Origin: Photorhabdus sp. CRCIA-P01
GTDB lineage: Bacteria; Pseudomonadota; Gammaproteobacteria; Enterobacterales; Enterobacteriaceae
Reading direction: 5' to 3'
Assembly: GCF_003545805.1 (NCBI RefSeq)
Contig: NZ_NMQR01000019.1
Coordinates: 20,359 to 84,358, forward strand
Length of the DNA: 64,000 nucleotides
The translations under genes and the position numbers were made by a program. Under the pieces are notes generated by a model, which searched no databases, was not told where the DNA came from, and worked only from the letters and a program-made list of their open reading frames with translations. Shown here piece after piece: positions 9,274-18,682 of this stretch (positions are counted from its first letter, which is position 1; every line of letters starts with the position of its first letter).

Positions 9274-12200
9274 TCAGTGCCAGTTGGCGGCCAGTACAGG
9301 TTGCAGCCGCTGTTGTTCGACATCGCCGAGCATTGCGGTCGCAGGCGCTGGCGGCGCGAATGCAGCCATAGCCTGAACAAGGTGTTCGACATCACTGTCC
9401 ATCAACCGATGACCGTTACCGGCCATGATACTACCTGGTCGTTCGGGGTGACTGGAATACCAATTATGCAGCGTTACCTCCTGCTTGCTGCCAATGACCG
9501 AAATTTGCAGATCCTGCCCTTCATGCTGGAACCACAGACGCTCAGGGCTGATATCCTTTCCGAACACCAAGTTCCCCATCTCACCACTAAATTCCAAATC
9601 GTTGTCCCCATGCCCGACTTCTACCGTCGACATAGTGCCACTAGTCACAATATTGTTATGACCATCCCCGACTTTCACTTTCAACATCATACCGCTGGTC
9701 ACGATATGGTTATCACCATTCCCTACGTCTACCGTCGACATCTCACCTTTGGTCACGATATGGTTATGACCATCCCCGACTTTTACTTTCGTGAAGGTTC
9801 CCGACGCTTTAATGGTATTGTTGCCATGTCCGACTGTGAGTTTGTCGACATTGCCGACAATGACATTGTTACCATTACCTAGCGTGATATTGGACATCCG
9901 TCCCGTCACATTAACCTTGTTATCACCGCTGCCGGCAACCACTTTGCCACCTATAGCTTCCACATTGATAGTCTTGCTCTCGTCCCCCAAAGTAACCTCG
10001 CCAAAGGGGACTTCGACCGTAATGGAATTAGGATCAGTAGTCACTGGTGTAGGTTCCACCGCTGGCTCGATTTTCGGAACGCGGGGCATTAGGTGTAGTT
10101 CAAAAGGAGGGATACTGATCGCTTCCCGCTCAGGGGTAACAGCCCGTTCAAACTTAGACATATCAATCGGTTCAACTTTAGGAAAAGTGAACGGTTCAAA
10201 CTTAATCGGTTCCCACTGAGGAATAGTGATCGGTGTTAATGCGTCCGGGAAAGTCACCGTCGGTTTATCAGGAGATTGCGTCACCACGGGTCCGACTGTT
10301 GGCACCAAATCCGGCGAAGGCTCCGCAAAGAGAAAATCGGCCGCATCGACCTGCGAAATATCCAGGGTATCGAGATACAGCAACTTCACGTTTGAATCAC
10401 TACCGCTGGCCCCATTAAAGGTAACGTCAACGCCATGAATTTGTGACAGGCCGTTGATCGTGCCACGATGACTCTTAGCGATGGTGAGTTGGCTGAAATC
10501 AGTGATTCCGGTTTGACGCAAATCAATTTTATCAATGCCGTGACGGAATCCACGTAATGCATTCTGGTAGTTCTTAACGCCCGGTTGGGCAGCCACTACG
10601 AAAACATCTGACGCCGCACTGTCATGACTATAGATTGTCCCATTCAGGCTAAATTTCATCTGACCCTGAGCATCGCTAGTAAGCATGACGCCCTTACCGC
10701 CGCCCTTGAGGATCACGGTTCCCAAACCTTCTTGTGGCTGGAGCGTTGAGGCGTCACTACTCGTGTAAGCCATCGGGGCGATAAAGGTGTTCTGGAACTT
10801 GAAGTTCGCCGCACCGATCCCGGCGAGTGTCTGATTTTTCAGGACAATACTCTGCCCCTTATCCAGATCGACCTTAACATCCGCCCCCTGCTGCGTCAGC
10901 AACAGATCGGCAAATGTTTTGCCTCCAAATCCGACCAGATCGATGATTTCGCCACGAGCGGCCTCGAAGTTGCTGATGATATCGCTGCCTGTCTCACGGC
11001 GGTGGACCACAAAGAAGTCCTTACCCGCACCGCCTGCCAGTGTGTTGTTTCCACGCCCGCCATCAAGCAATGCATCGGCATTACCCGCAACCAGCATATC
11101 GTTGCCATCGCCGGTGATAATGTTCTGAATGCCCGACGGATCCTTTATCGTCAACGCTGCGCCGCCAATACTGGCAACACCGGTTAGCAAGTTGACTGAG
11201 GTATCCCGCGAAACAGCCGCCGCATTGAGGGTATTACGCCCACCCGCTACGCCATTGACCGCGTCATCCAACACCGCGCGGTTGGCCTGACCGACCACCG
11301 ACTGGATATATTCGTCGGTGTAAAAGTAAGTGTCATCCGGGGTGCTCTTACTGCCGTACAAACGTAGCGACCAGCCATTTAATGTAACCGGCAGGCCGGA
11401 ATTCGCATCGGTCACTTGGAGGGTCCAGTTGCCAGCCGAGCGTTCGCCAAAATCATGGGTCGACATAAAGCTGTACTTGAACGTCCCCGACTGGCTACTA
11501 CCCAGATCGCTCGCACTCGCGCCCGGCATGCCGTCTGGAACCTTACCTTGACGATTGAGCAATAGGCTCTGAGTGCCATCGGGAGAGATCAGTTTGAGCG
11601 TTAGATCGCCAAGACGGCCTACTTGGGCGTCAAAATCGATCTCGACATGCTCGACATTCAGACCGGCATTCATGGCGATAGACGACGTCAGCGTCCCACC
11701 CGCAGCCAAGGTTTTCCCCAGAGGGCCGCTGGATGCGCTATAGACGTACTCGTTGGCAGCGGTGCTTTGAGTCATCCAAGACTCGGCCAAACGAACAGCG
11801 GCTCGCGCATCGACTTGACCAAAACCGTAATCGTTGCTGGTATGCATGCCGCCGCCATTCCAGCTATGGCTGTTATTATCGTTCCATTTGGTAGATGGGT
11901 CATTGATCTTGCGAGCGGATAGAGCAAGGATCTGCTGCACATCCCGATAACCTAAGTTCGGGTTGGCCTCAAGCATCAGCGCAACAACACCGGAAATTAT
12001 CGGAGCGGCAAAGCTGGTGCCTTGCATGCTGGTGTAGTCATTGCCGAAAGTTGAGCCACGTTCGGTTTTCAGCATATGGCTGGTAGACACGACATTGCTG
12101 CCCGGCGCCGAAACCAACAGGCTAGCTCCCGGATTGGAGAATGGTGAGGAACCAATCTGCAAAGTCGATAAATCGCCCTGTGCGTTAATTGCACCGACTT

Positions 12201-15200
12201 CCACCGAAAAGCGGTTGTTATTGGTCAGCGACCCTTGGGCATTGCCGCCTTCTGCACGATTGTTGCCGCCCGCCGTCACGATAACGGTACCCAATCCGCC
12301 ACGACCATTAGCCGCTGCGTACTGCGCATTCATACTCAGCGACGCGGCGGTATTTATAGAGCCATCCTGAAAGCTGCTGAGCGCGAAATCGTTGGTAAAT
12401 CCCCAGCTATTGTTAGCAACGTCAAAACTGACCATATGCCCCAGTCCCGCAAGATCAGCACCGTCATTAGCCAGATAATAGCCGCCCAACGTAGCATCAT
12501 GGGCAACCCCGACGCCGCCTGTACTATTCTTTGCCGCGACCATCACACCCGCCACCATTGTCGCGTGGTTGGAGACCACGTCCGGCAAGGCGCCATTGGT
12601 TTGTTGAGTCTGCAACCAAGCTTTATCGACATTCGCCGCAAGGTCAGGGTGATTGATATCAAAGATTTCAGGCGCGGTGGCAAACTTACCGCCCGGCTCG
12701 AACTGACCAATGCGTACCCCCTTGCCGGTGTAGTCCTTCCAGACCGGCAGAATGTTGGCATCGCTCAGATACCATTGCTGAGCAGCCAATGGATCGAGAG
12801 GAACTTCCGGGGTCAGTAATGTGACAGGAGCACGCATCGGCGCAGTCTCCCCGCTGTTCAGGTCTACTACCGATGCCGAAGGATTACCGGCCGCATCAGT
12901 GACACCGTATTTGAAGCTGATCAGGCCAGTGTAACGCGGGTCCGGCGTAAACAAGACATCGCCTTGGGCTGTGAGTTTGACCGTACCACCTATCGCATCA
13001 CCAACATTGGCAATGCGCAAGGCTCCCTGACTGTTAAGGTGTTGATCGTTAGCCAACAGACTTTCTGCGGAAATCAGATGTGGCTGAGTACGATCAAAAA
13101 TCTTGCCGTCCTTGTCGTGGGTAAGGACATCCTCGACAGGCATAGCATCAGGTATTTGTAAATCAACAGCCGAAATATCTGAAAAATTAAGTTTCTGGAT
13201 ATTTTTCAGCGTTACCGTGCCGTCACGTCCGGCGACCTTGTCGGCCACGATATATCCGCTGTCAGTACGGGTGATGCGATAGTCGCCGTGATTACCGTGC
13301 AGGCTGACGATGTTGATCCCACCATCCCCATCAATCGTAGCATTGCCGTGCCCCACTTCGATCACGTCGTCACCAAAGCCTCCAAAAATCTTATCATCGC
13401 CGCCGCCAGCGTGAATAATGCTGCCGCCTTCGGAAGCATAGATTGTGTCACCCTGAGGACCGGCATAAATAACCGACTTGCCACTGCCACCAATGATAGT
13501 GTTGTGCCCGCTGCCGCCGACTAGGACGTCGTTACCCATGCCACCGACCAGCACCGAATCACCAGAACCGCCCTTGATAAAGACACCATTGGCTCCACCG
13601 CTTCTGATGACATCACTGCCGCTCCCGCCTTGAGCCATAGTTAAACCGGCTTGAGCCATGTTCAGCTCCACGCCTTTTTTGCCGACAATGATCGCCGTAT
13701 CGTGCCCGCCATTGCCGTGAATGTTTTTCGTATCGTCAGAAGCGCTGATGACAAAAACGTCATCGCCGACACCACCGACATAGGTATTGTTCCCTGCGCC
13801 CCCGACCAGCCAGCTACCAGTTTTTGCCGCAATCAACGTATCATTGCCGCTGCCACCATACAGATTGCTTACTCCCAGTTGCTCAGCATTTAGGGTTTCA
13901 TCTGTTTCACTCTGGCTGGCGTAAGCCGTGGTAGTGATATCGTTGGTGGTGGAAGTCACTTTCGTACCAGCCCCCTGAGTGCTCAGGGTGTTGCTAACGG
14001 TATCACCAAGAAAATCAACGGCTAGCATTTCCTGAGTTTTACCATTGATAGTAAACGACCCACTGGCAACAACTTTATTCCCATCACGGACTTCCGTTTT
14101 GTTCGAAGCCCGGACGTTTATCTGGGTAATACCCAATTCCGCCAGTGTCTTGAGTTCGCCTACACCGACTTTCGCATCGCGGGTACTATCGACCCAAACC
14201 CGCAGCTTGCTCCAGATCGGGTCAGTCTGATCAATCACTCCGTCTTTATTGGCATCTTCACTGGCTAAAGCACCGAAACCCTCCTTGAATTTTTTTTCGC
14301 CCGCGGCACCGTTTATTCCGGCCTTACCACCGTAGTATTCGGAGAACATCTGGCTGGCATTTTTTATCTGACCGCTACCATCGTCGATCACCAATATCCC
14401 GGTATTGCGATCCGCCCAGCCGCTGCGCTTAAGCGTGCCGCTGTTATCCATGTCGAACAGCACGCCGTCACGAATGTCGGTCATGTGCACACCATTGCCG
14501 CTCAGATCCAATAACAGCGGGTCAACATAAGTGTTAAACGTTGTCATCGCCGACAAGCCGTTCAACGTCACAGCGTTGCGCAGGCTGGTATCCTGTTTAT
14601 TGCTGTTCAAGGTCAGGTCGAGGTAGAACTGCGATAAATAGGCGTTGGGCCGGACATTAGGGTCGAGCTGCATTTCACCAGGACGAATGCCGCCTGTGGC
14701 AAGGCTAGCCATCTGTGTTGAAGCGAAATCGGTTTTATTGAGAATGCCCGCGAGGGTGAATATTTTATGGGTCGCTGAATTTTGGATATAACCGTTGGTG
14801 ACATCCTGCTGAGCCTTACTTTCTCCCTGAATCTGCCGCTGGGGTTGTGGAGAGGGCTTGATATCAATGTTAATCAAATTTGTCGATGGTGGGCGAGTAT
14901 GTATGTCGTCTACTCCAAGCCATAAACATTGCATGCCGCCTTTTTCTTCATAATACTCACCATGACGAGTCAGGTTGTCACGAATGATTTGAGCTCCATG
15001 CTTAGTAAACATCTTCTGCAAATCATCAACATTATTATTAGGCCACAGATCTCCTTGAAAATCTTTACGACTGAATCCAAAAAAATCTTTACGACTGTAT
15101 CCAATGACCTTTAATGATGCAAACACGAAATCCACGCAACTGTTGGTGAGCAACCTGTAACGCTCAACATCAAATTCTTCTGGCTTTGGATTTTGTGAAA

Positions 15201-15495
15201 ATTTGCTTAACTTGTTGTACTGATCTTCAGTTAAGGCTACGGTAACTTCATAAGAAGTTTGTTGGTAGGCAGCATTATCAAAATTGGTTATCTTCCCTTC
15301 GCCAGACATTTCATCATACACTGACTCGAAACCAACACTCTTTTTATTTCCGTCCCCGTCATTTAAAACATACCACATATGACCGCCGGATGAAGAATGT
15401 ACGTCTCCCGCCTTGTGCTTTCCCTTATCAGCCTGATAAATATATTTCGCCCCCATCGGAGCAACCTTATATGTTACAGTATAGTTCTTTGCCAC
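9274..15495 (-). CDS. Large RTX protein with subtilisin-like protease, P domain and N-terminal cysteine-peptidase-like domain
   Basis: A 2073-residue predicted type I secreted protein. Domains in order: residues 1-190, with GGH (His39) and NSCVDF (Cys120), like a circularly permuted NlpC/P60 peptidase; an EF-hand-like stretch near 415-430 (EDANKDGVID); RTX-type Gly/Asp repeats about 555-722; an Ig-like tandem-95 module about 795-880; an S8 peptidase domain about 905-1230 with NHATMVAGV (His977), AGGNN and GTSFAAPIISG (Ser1161); a proprotein-convertase P domain about 1245-1385 (GNWTLQVTDANSG); a second short RTX block about 1460-1500; a Pro-rich linker; beta-helical repeats about 1828-1978 (VGDGHN); and a C-terminus (LVQAMAAFAPPAPAT ... 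VLAANWH) typical of ABC-exported RTX proteins. At the usual catalytic Asp it has Glu933 (FEPGG). The start is GTG. There is no N-terminal signal peptide. By eye it is richer in GC than its neighbours, suggesting transfer. Substrate unknown. Confidence 0.9.
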   Translation of the reverse strand: MAKNYTVTYKVAPMGAKYIYQADKGKHKAGDVHSSSGGHMWYVLNDGDGNKKSVGFESVYDEMSGEGKITNFDNAAYQQTSYEVTVALTEDQYNKLSKFSQNPKPEEFDVERYRLLTNSCVDFVFASLKVIGYSRKDFFGFSRKDFQGDLWPNNNVDDLQKMFTKHGAQIIRDNLTRHGEYYEEKGGMQCLWLGVDDIHTRPPSTNLINIDIKPSPQPQRQIQGESKAQQDVTNGYIQNSATHKIFTLAGILNKTDFASTQMASLATGGIRPGEMQLDPNVRPNAYLSQFYLDLTLNSNKQDTSLRNAVTLNGLSAMTTFNTYVDPLLLDLSGNGVHMTDIRDGVLFDMDNSGTLKRSGWADRNTGILVIDDGSGQIKNASQMFSEYYGGKAGINGAAGEKKFKEGFGALASEDANKDGVIDQTDPIWSKLRVWVDSTRDAKVGVGELKTLAELGITQINVRASNKTEVRDGNKVVASGSFTINGKTQEMLAVDFLGDTVSNTLSTQGAGTKVTSTTNDITTTAYASQSETDETLNAEQLGVSNLYGGSGNDTLIAAKTGSWLVGGAGNNTYVGGVGDDVFVISASDDTKNIHGNGGHDTAIIVGKKGVELNMAQAGLTMAQGGSGSDVIRSGGANGVFIKGGSGDSVLVGGMGNDVLVGGSGHNTIIGGSGKSVIYAGPQGDTIYASEGGSIIHAGGGDDKIFGGFGDDVIEVGHGNATIDGDGGINIVSLHGNHGDYRITRTDSGYIVADKVAGRDGTVTLKNIQKLNFSDISAVDLQIPDAMPVEDVLTHDKDGKIFDRTQPHLISAESLLANDQHLNSQGALRIANVGDAIGGTVKLTAQGDVLFTPDPRYTGLISFKYGVTDAAGNPSASVVDLNSGETAPMRAPVTLLTPEVPLDPLAAQQWYLSDANILPVWKDYTGKGVRIGQFEPGGKFATAPEIFDINHPDLAANVDKAWLQTQQTNGALPDVVSNHATMVAGVMVAAKNSTGGVGVAHDATLGGYYLANDGADLAGLGHMVSFDVANNSWGFTNDFALSSFQDGSINTAASLSMNAQYAAANGRGGLGTVIVTAGGNNRAEGGNAQGSLTNNNRFSVEVGAINAQGDLSTLQIGSSPFSNPGASLLVSAPGSNVVSTSHMLKTERGSTFGNDYTSMQGTSFAAPIISGVVALMLEANPNLGYRDVQQILALSARKINDPSTKWNDNNSHSWNGGGMHTSNDYGFGQVDARAAVRLAESWMTQSTAANEYVYSASSGPLGKTLAAGGTLTSSIAMNAGLNVEHVEIDFDAQVGRLGDLTLKLISPDGTQSLLLNRQGKVPDGMPGASASDLGSSQSGTFKYSFMSTHDFGERSAGNWTLQVTDANSGLPVTLNGWSLRLYGSKSTPDDTYFYTDEYIQSVVGQANRAVLDDAVNGVAGGRNTLNAAAVSRDTSVNLLTGVASIGGAALTIKDPSGIQNIITGDGNDMLVAGNADALLDGGRGNNTLAGGAGKDFFVVHRRETGSDIISNFEAARGEIIDLVGFGGKTFADLLLTQQGADVKVDLDKGQSIVLKNQTLAGIGAANFKFQNTFIAPMAYTSSDASTLQPQEGLGTVILKGGGKGVMLTSDAQGQMKFSLNGTIYSHDSAASDVFVVAAQPGVKNYQNALRGFRHGIDKIDLRQTGITDFSQLTIAKSHRGTINGLSQIHGVDVTFNGASGSDSNVKLLYLDTLDISQVDAADFLFAEPSPDLVPTVGPVVTQSPDKPTVTFPDALTPITIPQWEPIKFEPFTFPKVEPIDMSKFERAVTPEREAISIPPFELHLMPRVPKIEPAVEPTPVTTDPNSITVEVPFGEVTLGDESKTINVEAIGGKVVAGSGDNKVNVTGRMSNITLGNGNNVIVGNVDKLTVGHGNNTIKASGTFTKVKVGDGHNHIVTKGEMSTVDVGNGDNHIVTSGMMLKVKVGDGHNNIVTSGTMSTVEVGHGDNDLEFSGEMGNLVFGKDISPERLWFQHEGQDLQISVIGSKQEVTLHNWYSSHPERPGSIMAGNGHRLMDSDVEHLVQAMAAFAPPAPATAMLGDVEQQRLQPVLAANWH

Positions 15496-15529
15496 TGTTG
15501 ATATTTCCTTTGTTTATATTAATACCATT

Positions 15530-16060
15530 TTAAATCTTCGGATTAAAATATGTGAGCTGTACAAAACCCTGAATGCCATTAAAAGCAGAGACATCTTCCA
15601 ATGTAGTAATTACCGCAGAATAACGTCCGGAGGGTAACGAAAGTGTTTTAATTTCTCGCACAGCCGTATTTATCCTTCTCTCTTCATAATAGAAGGCTTG
15701 CACACCATCAAGCCTCACTACGTTTATTTCCTTGTCAAAAAAAATATTACCATCTTTAACTAGACGGAACGAAATGGGGATTGCAACCCCATCATGATCA
15801 ATATTCCCGAACAACTTAAATCTCCTTTTCATTTCATCATAATCATCCGTGGTAGCAAACAGCAGGGCAAACTGATAATCTCCAGCCTGTCTCTTGCTGA
15901 GTTCAAAATTAATCTCGACGGTTCGACCAGAATGCGACACATCAATCGGTTTGCGTATAGTCTCAATGTGCTTAGAGCAGGCCATTAATAAGGTGCAACT
16001 CATAAAAACAATAATATTTCGCCAGTTTTTTAACCTTTCGTGTACTTGTAATATTTTCAT
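15530..16060 (-). CDS. Array lipoprotein, copy 8 (subtype B)
   Basis: A 176-residue paralogue directly upstream of the RTX gene and nearly identical to copy 4. The lipobox is LMAC. The ATG at 16060 is taken as the start; a TTG four codons upstream is open but unlikely. The usual GGAG is degraded to TGAG here, so translation may be weaker. Confidence 0.78.
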   Translation of the reverse strand: MKILQVHERLKNWRNIIVFMSCTLLMACSKHIETIRKPIDVSHSGRTVEINFELSKRQAGDYQFALLFATTDDYDEMKRRFKLFGNIDHDGVAIPISFRLVKDGNIFFDKEINVVRLDGVQAFYYEERRINTAVREIKTLSLPSGRYSAVITTLEDVSAFNGIQGFVQLTYFNPKI

Positions 16061-16108
16061 TTCTTCACTCAAAATTTTGATATTTTCTTTGTTTATATTA
16101 ATACCCGT

Positions 16109-16627
16109 TTAAATCTTCGGCTTGAAATAAGTGAGCTCTACAAAACTCTCAATGCCATTAAAAGCGGGGACATCCTCCAAGGTGGTAATGACAGCAGAAT
16201 AACGCCCAGGAGGTAACGAAAGTGTTTTAATTTCTCGCACAGCCGTAGTTATCCTTCTCCCTTCGAAATCAAAGCTACGTCCCCAGCTACGTCCCCCTGC
16301 GTTTATTTTCTCGTCAAAAAAAACCTCTCCGTTTCTAACCAAATGAAGCGAAACGGGGGTTATAACTCCGTCCTTATCAATATAACCGAATAATTCAAGC
16401 CGCCTTTTCATTTCATCATCATCCCCTTTATCAAACAGCAGAGCAAACTGATAATCTCCAACCTTGCTGATTTCAAAATCAATTTTTACTGATTGACCAG
16501 ACTTCGATACGTCAATTGGTCTGTATATATCAATGAACTTAGAGCATGCCATTAATAAGGTACAGCTCATAAAAATAATAATATTTCGCCAGTTTTTTAA
16601 CCTTTCGTGTACCTGTAATACTTTCAT
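16109..16627 (-). CDS. Array lipoprotein, copy 9 (subtype A)
   Basis: A 172-residue subtype A paralogue with lipobox LMAC and the core LLFDKGDDDEMKRRLELFGY, matching copy 1 closely through the middle and C-terminal thirds (FDFEG, ITTAVREIKT). A strong GGAGTGATGAA precedes the ATG. The eight-base poly-A tract that is shortened in copy 5 is intact here. Confidence 0.8.
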   Translation of the reverse strand: MKVLQVHERLKNWRNIIIFMSCTLLMACSKFIDIYRPIDVSKSGQSVKIDFEISKVGDYQFALLFDKGDDDEMKRRLELFGYIDKDGVITPVSLHLVRNGEVFFDEKINAGGRSWGRSFDFEGRRITTAVREIKTLSLPPGRYSAVITTLEDVPAFNGIESFVELTYFKPKI

Positions 16628-16685
16628 TTCATCACTCCAAATTTTAATATTTCCTTTGTTTATACCGATACCATTTTAAATCTTC

Positions 16686-17216
16686 TTAAATTTTCGGATT
16701 GTAATAAGTGAACTCGACAAAACTCTCAATTCCATTAAAAGCAGGGACATCCTCCAGGGTGGTAATTACCGCAGAGTAACGTCCGGGGGGTAACGAAAAT
16801 GTTTTAATTTCTCTCACCGCCGTATTTACCAATCTCATTTCGTAATAGAAAGATTTCCACCCATCAAGCCCCACCGCATTTATTTTCTCGTCAAGAAAAA
16901 CCTTGCCGTCCTTAACCAGACGAAGCGAAACAGGAATTGCCACTCCATCATGATCAATATTTCCAAACAACTTACGTAGTCGTTCCCTTTCATCATGACT
17001 ACGGCCAGTGGAAAACAGCAGGGCAAACTGATAATCTCCAGCCTTTCTCTTGCTGAGTTCAAAATTAACCTCGACGGATTGACCAGAATGCGACACATCA
17101 ATTGGTTTGCGTATAGTCTCAATGTGCTTAGAGCAGGCCATTAATAATGTACAGCTCATAAAAACAATAATATTTCGCCAATTTTTAAATCTTTCATATA
17201 CCTGTAACATTTTCAT
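16686..17216 (-). CDS. Array lipoprotein, copy 10 (subtype B)
   Basis: A 176-residue subtype B paralogue, lipobox LMAC, with SVEVNFELSKRKAGDYQF and a distinctive central segment (LFSTGRSHDERERLRKLFG). Its signal region matches copies 2 and 5, while its C-terminal third (GIESFVEFTYYNPKI) is closest to copy 1. The ATG follows GGAGTGATGAA. Confidence 0.8.
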   Translation of the reverse strand: MKMLQVYERFKNWRNIIVFMSCTLLMACSKHIETIRKPIDVSHSGQSVEVNFELSKRKAGDYQFALLFSTGRSHDERERLRKLFGNIDHDGVAIPVSLRLVKDGKVFLDEKINAVGLDGWKSFYYEMRLVNTAVREIKTFSLPPGRYSAVITTLEDVPAFNGIESFVEFTYYNPKI

Positions 17217-17264
17217 TTCATCACTCCAAATTTTGATATTTCCTTTGTTTATATTAATACCCGT

Positions 17265-17795
17265 TTAAATCTTAGGATTAAAATAAGTGAACTCGACAAA
17301 ACTCTCAATTCCATTAAAAGCAGGGACATCCTCCAGGGTGGTAATTACCACAGAGTAACGTCCAGGGGGTAATATAAGTGTTTTAATATCACGCACCGTC
17401 GTATTTACCCTTCTCTCGTTGTAATAAAAGGATCGTATTCCTTCGCTTCCCACCGTATTTATTTCCTTATCAAAAAAAACCTTGCCGTCTTTAACCAGAC
17501 GAAGCGAAACGGGGACGGAAACCCCATCCTTATCAATATTTCCGAACAACTTATCTCGCCTTTGCATTTCATAGAAACCATCCCCATTAGCAAACAGCAA
17601 GGCAAACTGATAATTTCCAGCTTTGCGCTTGCTGAGTTCAAAATTAATCTCAACGGATTGCCCAAAATGCGGCACATCAATCGGTTTGTATATAGTATCA
17701 ATGTACTTAGAACATGCCATTAATAAGGTGCAGATCATAAAAATAATAATATTTCGCCAGTTTTTTAACCTTTCGTGTACCTGTAATACTTTCAT
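17265..17795 (-). CDS. Array lipoprotein, copy 11 (subtype B)
   Basis: A 176-residue subtype B paralogue, lipobox LMAC. Its segment YIDTIYKPIDVPHFGQSVE is shared only with the frameshifted copy 5, another sign of block exchange across the RTX gene. The central part (NGDGFYEMQRRDKLFG) is its own. Confidence 0.8.
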   Translation of the reverse strand: MKVLQVHERLKNWRNIIIFMICTLLMACSKYIDTIYKPIDVPHFGQSVEINFELSKRKAGNYQFALLFANGDGFYEMQRRDKLFGNIDKDGVSVPVSLRLVKDGKVFFDKEINTVGSEGIRSFYYNERRVNTTVRDIKTLILPPGRYSVVITTLEDVPAFNGIESFVEFTYFNPKI

Positions 17796-17853
17796 TTCAT
17801 CACTCCCAATTTTGATATTTCCTTTGTTTATACCGATACCATTTTAAACCTTC

Positions 17854-18381
17854 TTAAATCTTCGGATTAAAATACGCAAGCTCTAAAAAACTCTCAATGC
17901 CATTAAAAGCGGGGACATCCTCCAGGGTAGTAATTACCGCAGAGTAACGTCCGGGAGGTAACTCCAGTATTTTAATGTTTCGCACCGTCGTATTTACCCT
18001 TCTCTCTTTGTAATAGACTGTACTCCCCCAACCGCTTCCCACAGCATTTATTTTCTCGTCAAGAAAAACCTTGCCGTCCTTAACCAGACGAAGCGAAACG
18101 GGGATTGCAATCCCGTCCTTATCAATACTCCCAAACAACTTATCCCGCCTTCTCATTTCATCAAGACCACGCCCAGTAGCAAACAGCAAGGCAAACTGAT
18201 AATCTCCAGCCTTTCTCTTGCTGAGTTCAAAATTAACCTCGACGGATTGACCCAAATGCGACACATCAATCGGTCTGTATATATTGATGGGCTCAGAACA
18301 TGCCACTAACCAGGCACAACTTAAAAAAATCATAATATTGCGCCAGTTTTTTAACCTTTCATTTACCCGTAATATTTTCAT
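17854..18381 (-). CDS. Array lipoprotein, copy 12 (subtype B, variant signal)
   Basis: A 175-residue paralogue with the variant signal and lipobox LVAC otherwise seen only in copy 6, fused to a subtype B body (SVEVNFELSKRKAGDYQF). The ATG at 18381 is preferred over a GTG one codon upstream. The C-terminal motif TTLEDVPAFNGIESFLELAY is intact. Confidence 0.8.
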   Translation of the reverse strand: MKILRVNERLKNWRNIMIFLSCAWLVACSEPINIYRPIDVSHLGQSVEVNFELSKRKAGDYQFALLFATGRGLDEMRRRDKLFGSIDKDGIAIPVSLRLVKDGKVFLDEKINAVGSGWGSTVYYKERRVNTTVRNIKILELPPGRYSAVITTLEDVPAFNGIESFLELAYFNPKI

Positions 18382-18594
18382 CACGTCACTCCAAATTTTA
18401 ATATTTTCTTTGTTTATACTTATCGTGCTTCAATAAGCATTATTAAATCGGTGGTAGTTTATATCTGCTTATGCGCCTACTGAAGGCGCATAATTACTGA
18501 ATTTAGAATCGGTCAAAATCTCCACCGGATTAATATTATCTACTCTCAACGCTGGGAATAGAGCTGCTATAACAGATTGTAGAACTGACCATTT

Positions 18595-18682
18595 AATACA
18601 CTATCCGTAACATGTACAAAGCTCTCAATGCCATTAACTGAATACACTATCCGTAATATGTACAAAGCTCTCAATGCCATTA
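18595..18682. repeat. 46-bp tandem duplication at the 3' end of copy 13
   Basis: A stretch beginning AATACACTATCCGTAA at 18595 recurs 46 bases later at 18641 with one difference. The second unit is the 3' end of the copy 13 coding sequence and the first lies just beyond its stop. This is a recent local duplication. The remainder of the 18385-18594 gap shows no gene. Confidence 0.8.

Noticed and set aside
9196..9882. A 228-codon plus-strand reading frame with repeated YRRH and PDF motifs
   Set aside because: It is the antisense of the repeat-rich 3' end of the RTX gene; the apparent repeats mirror the beta-helical repeats on the real strand.
10226..15114. Many plus-strand frames of 60-190 codons under the RTX gene
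   Set aside because: The coding strand has a continuous 2073-codon frame with recognisable domains; open antisense frames are expected in such GC-richer, low-complexity coding DNA.
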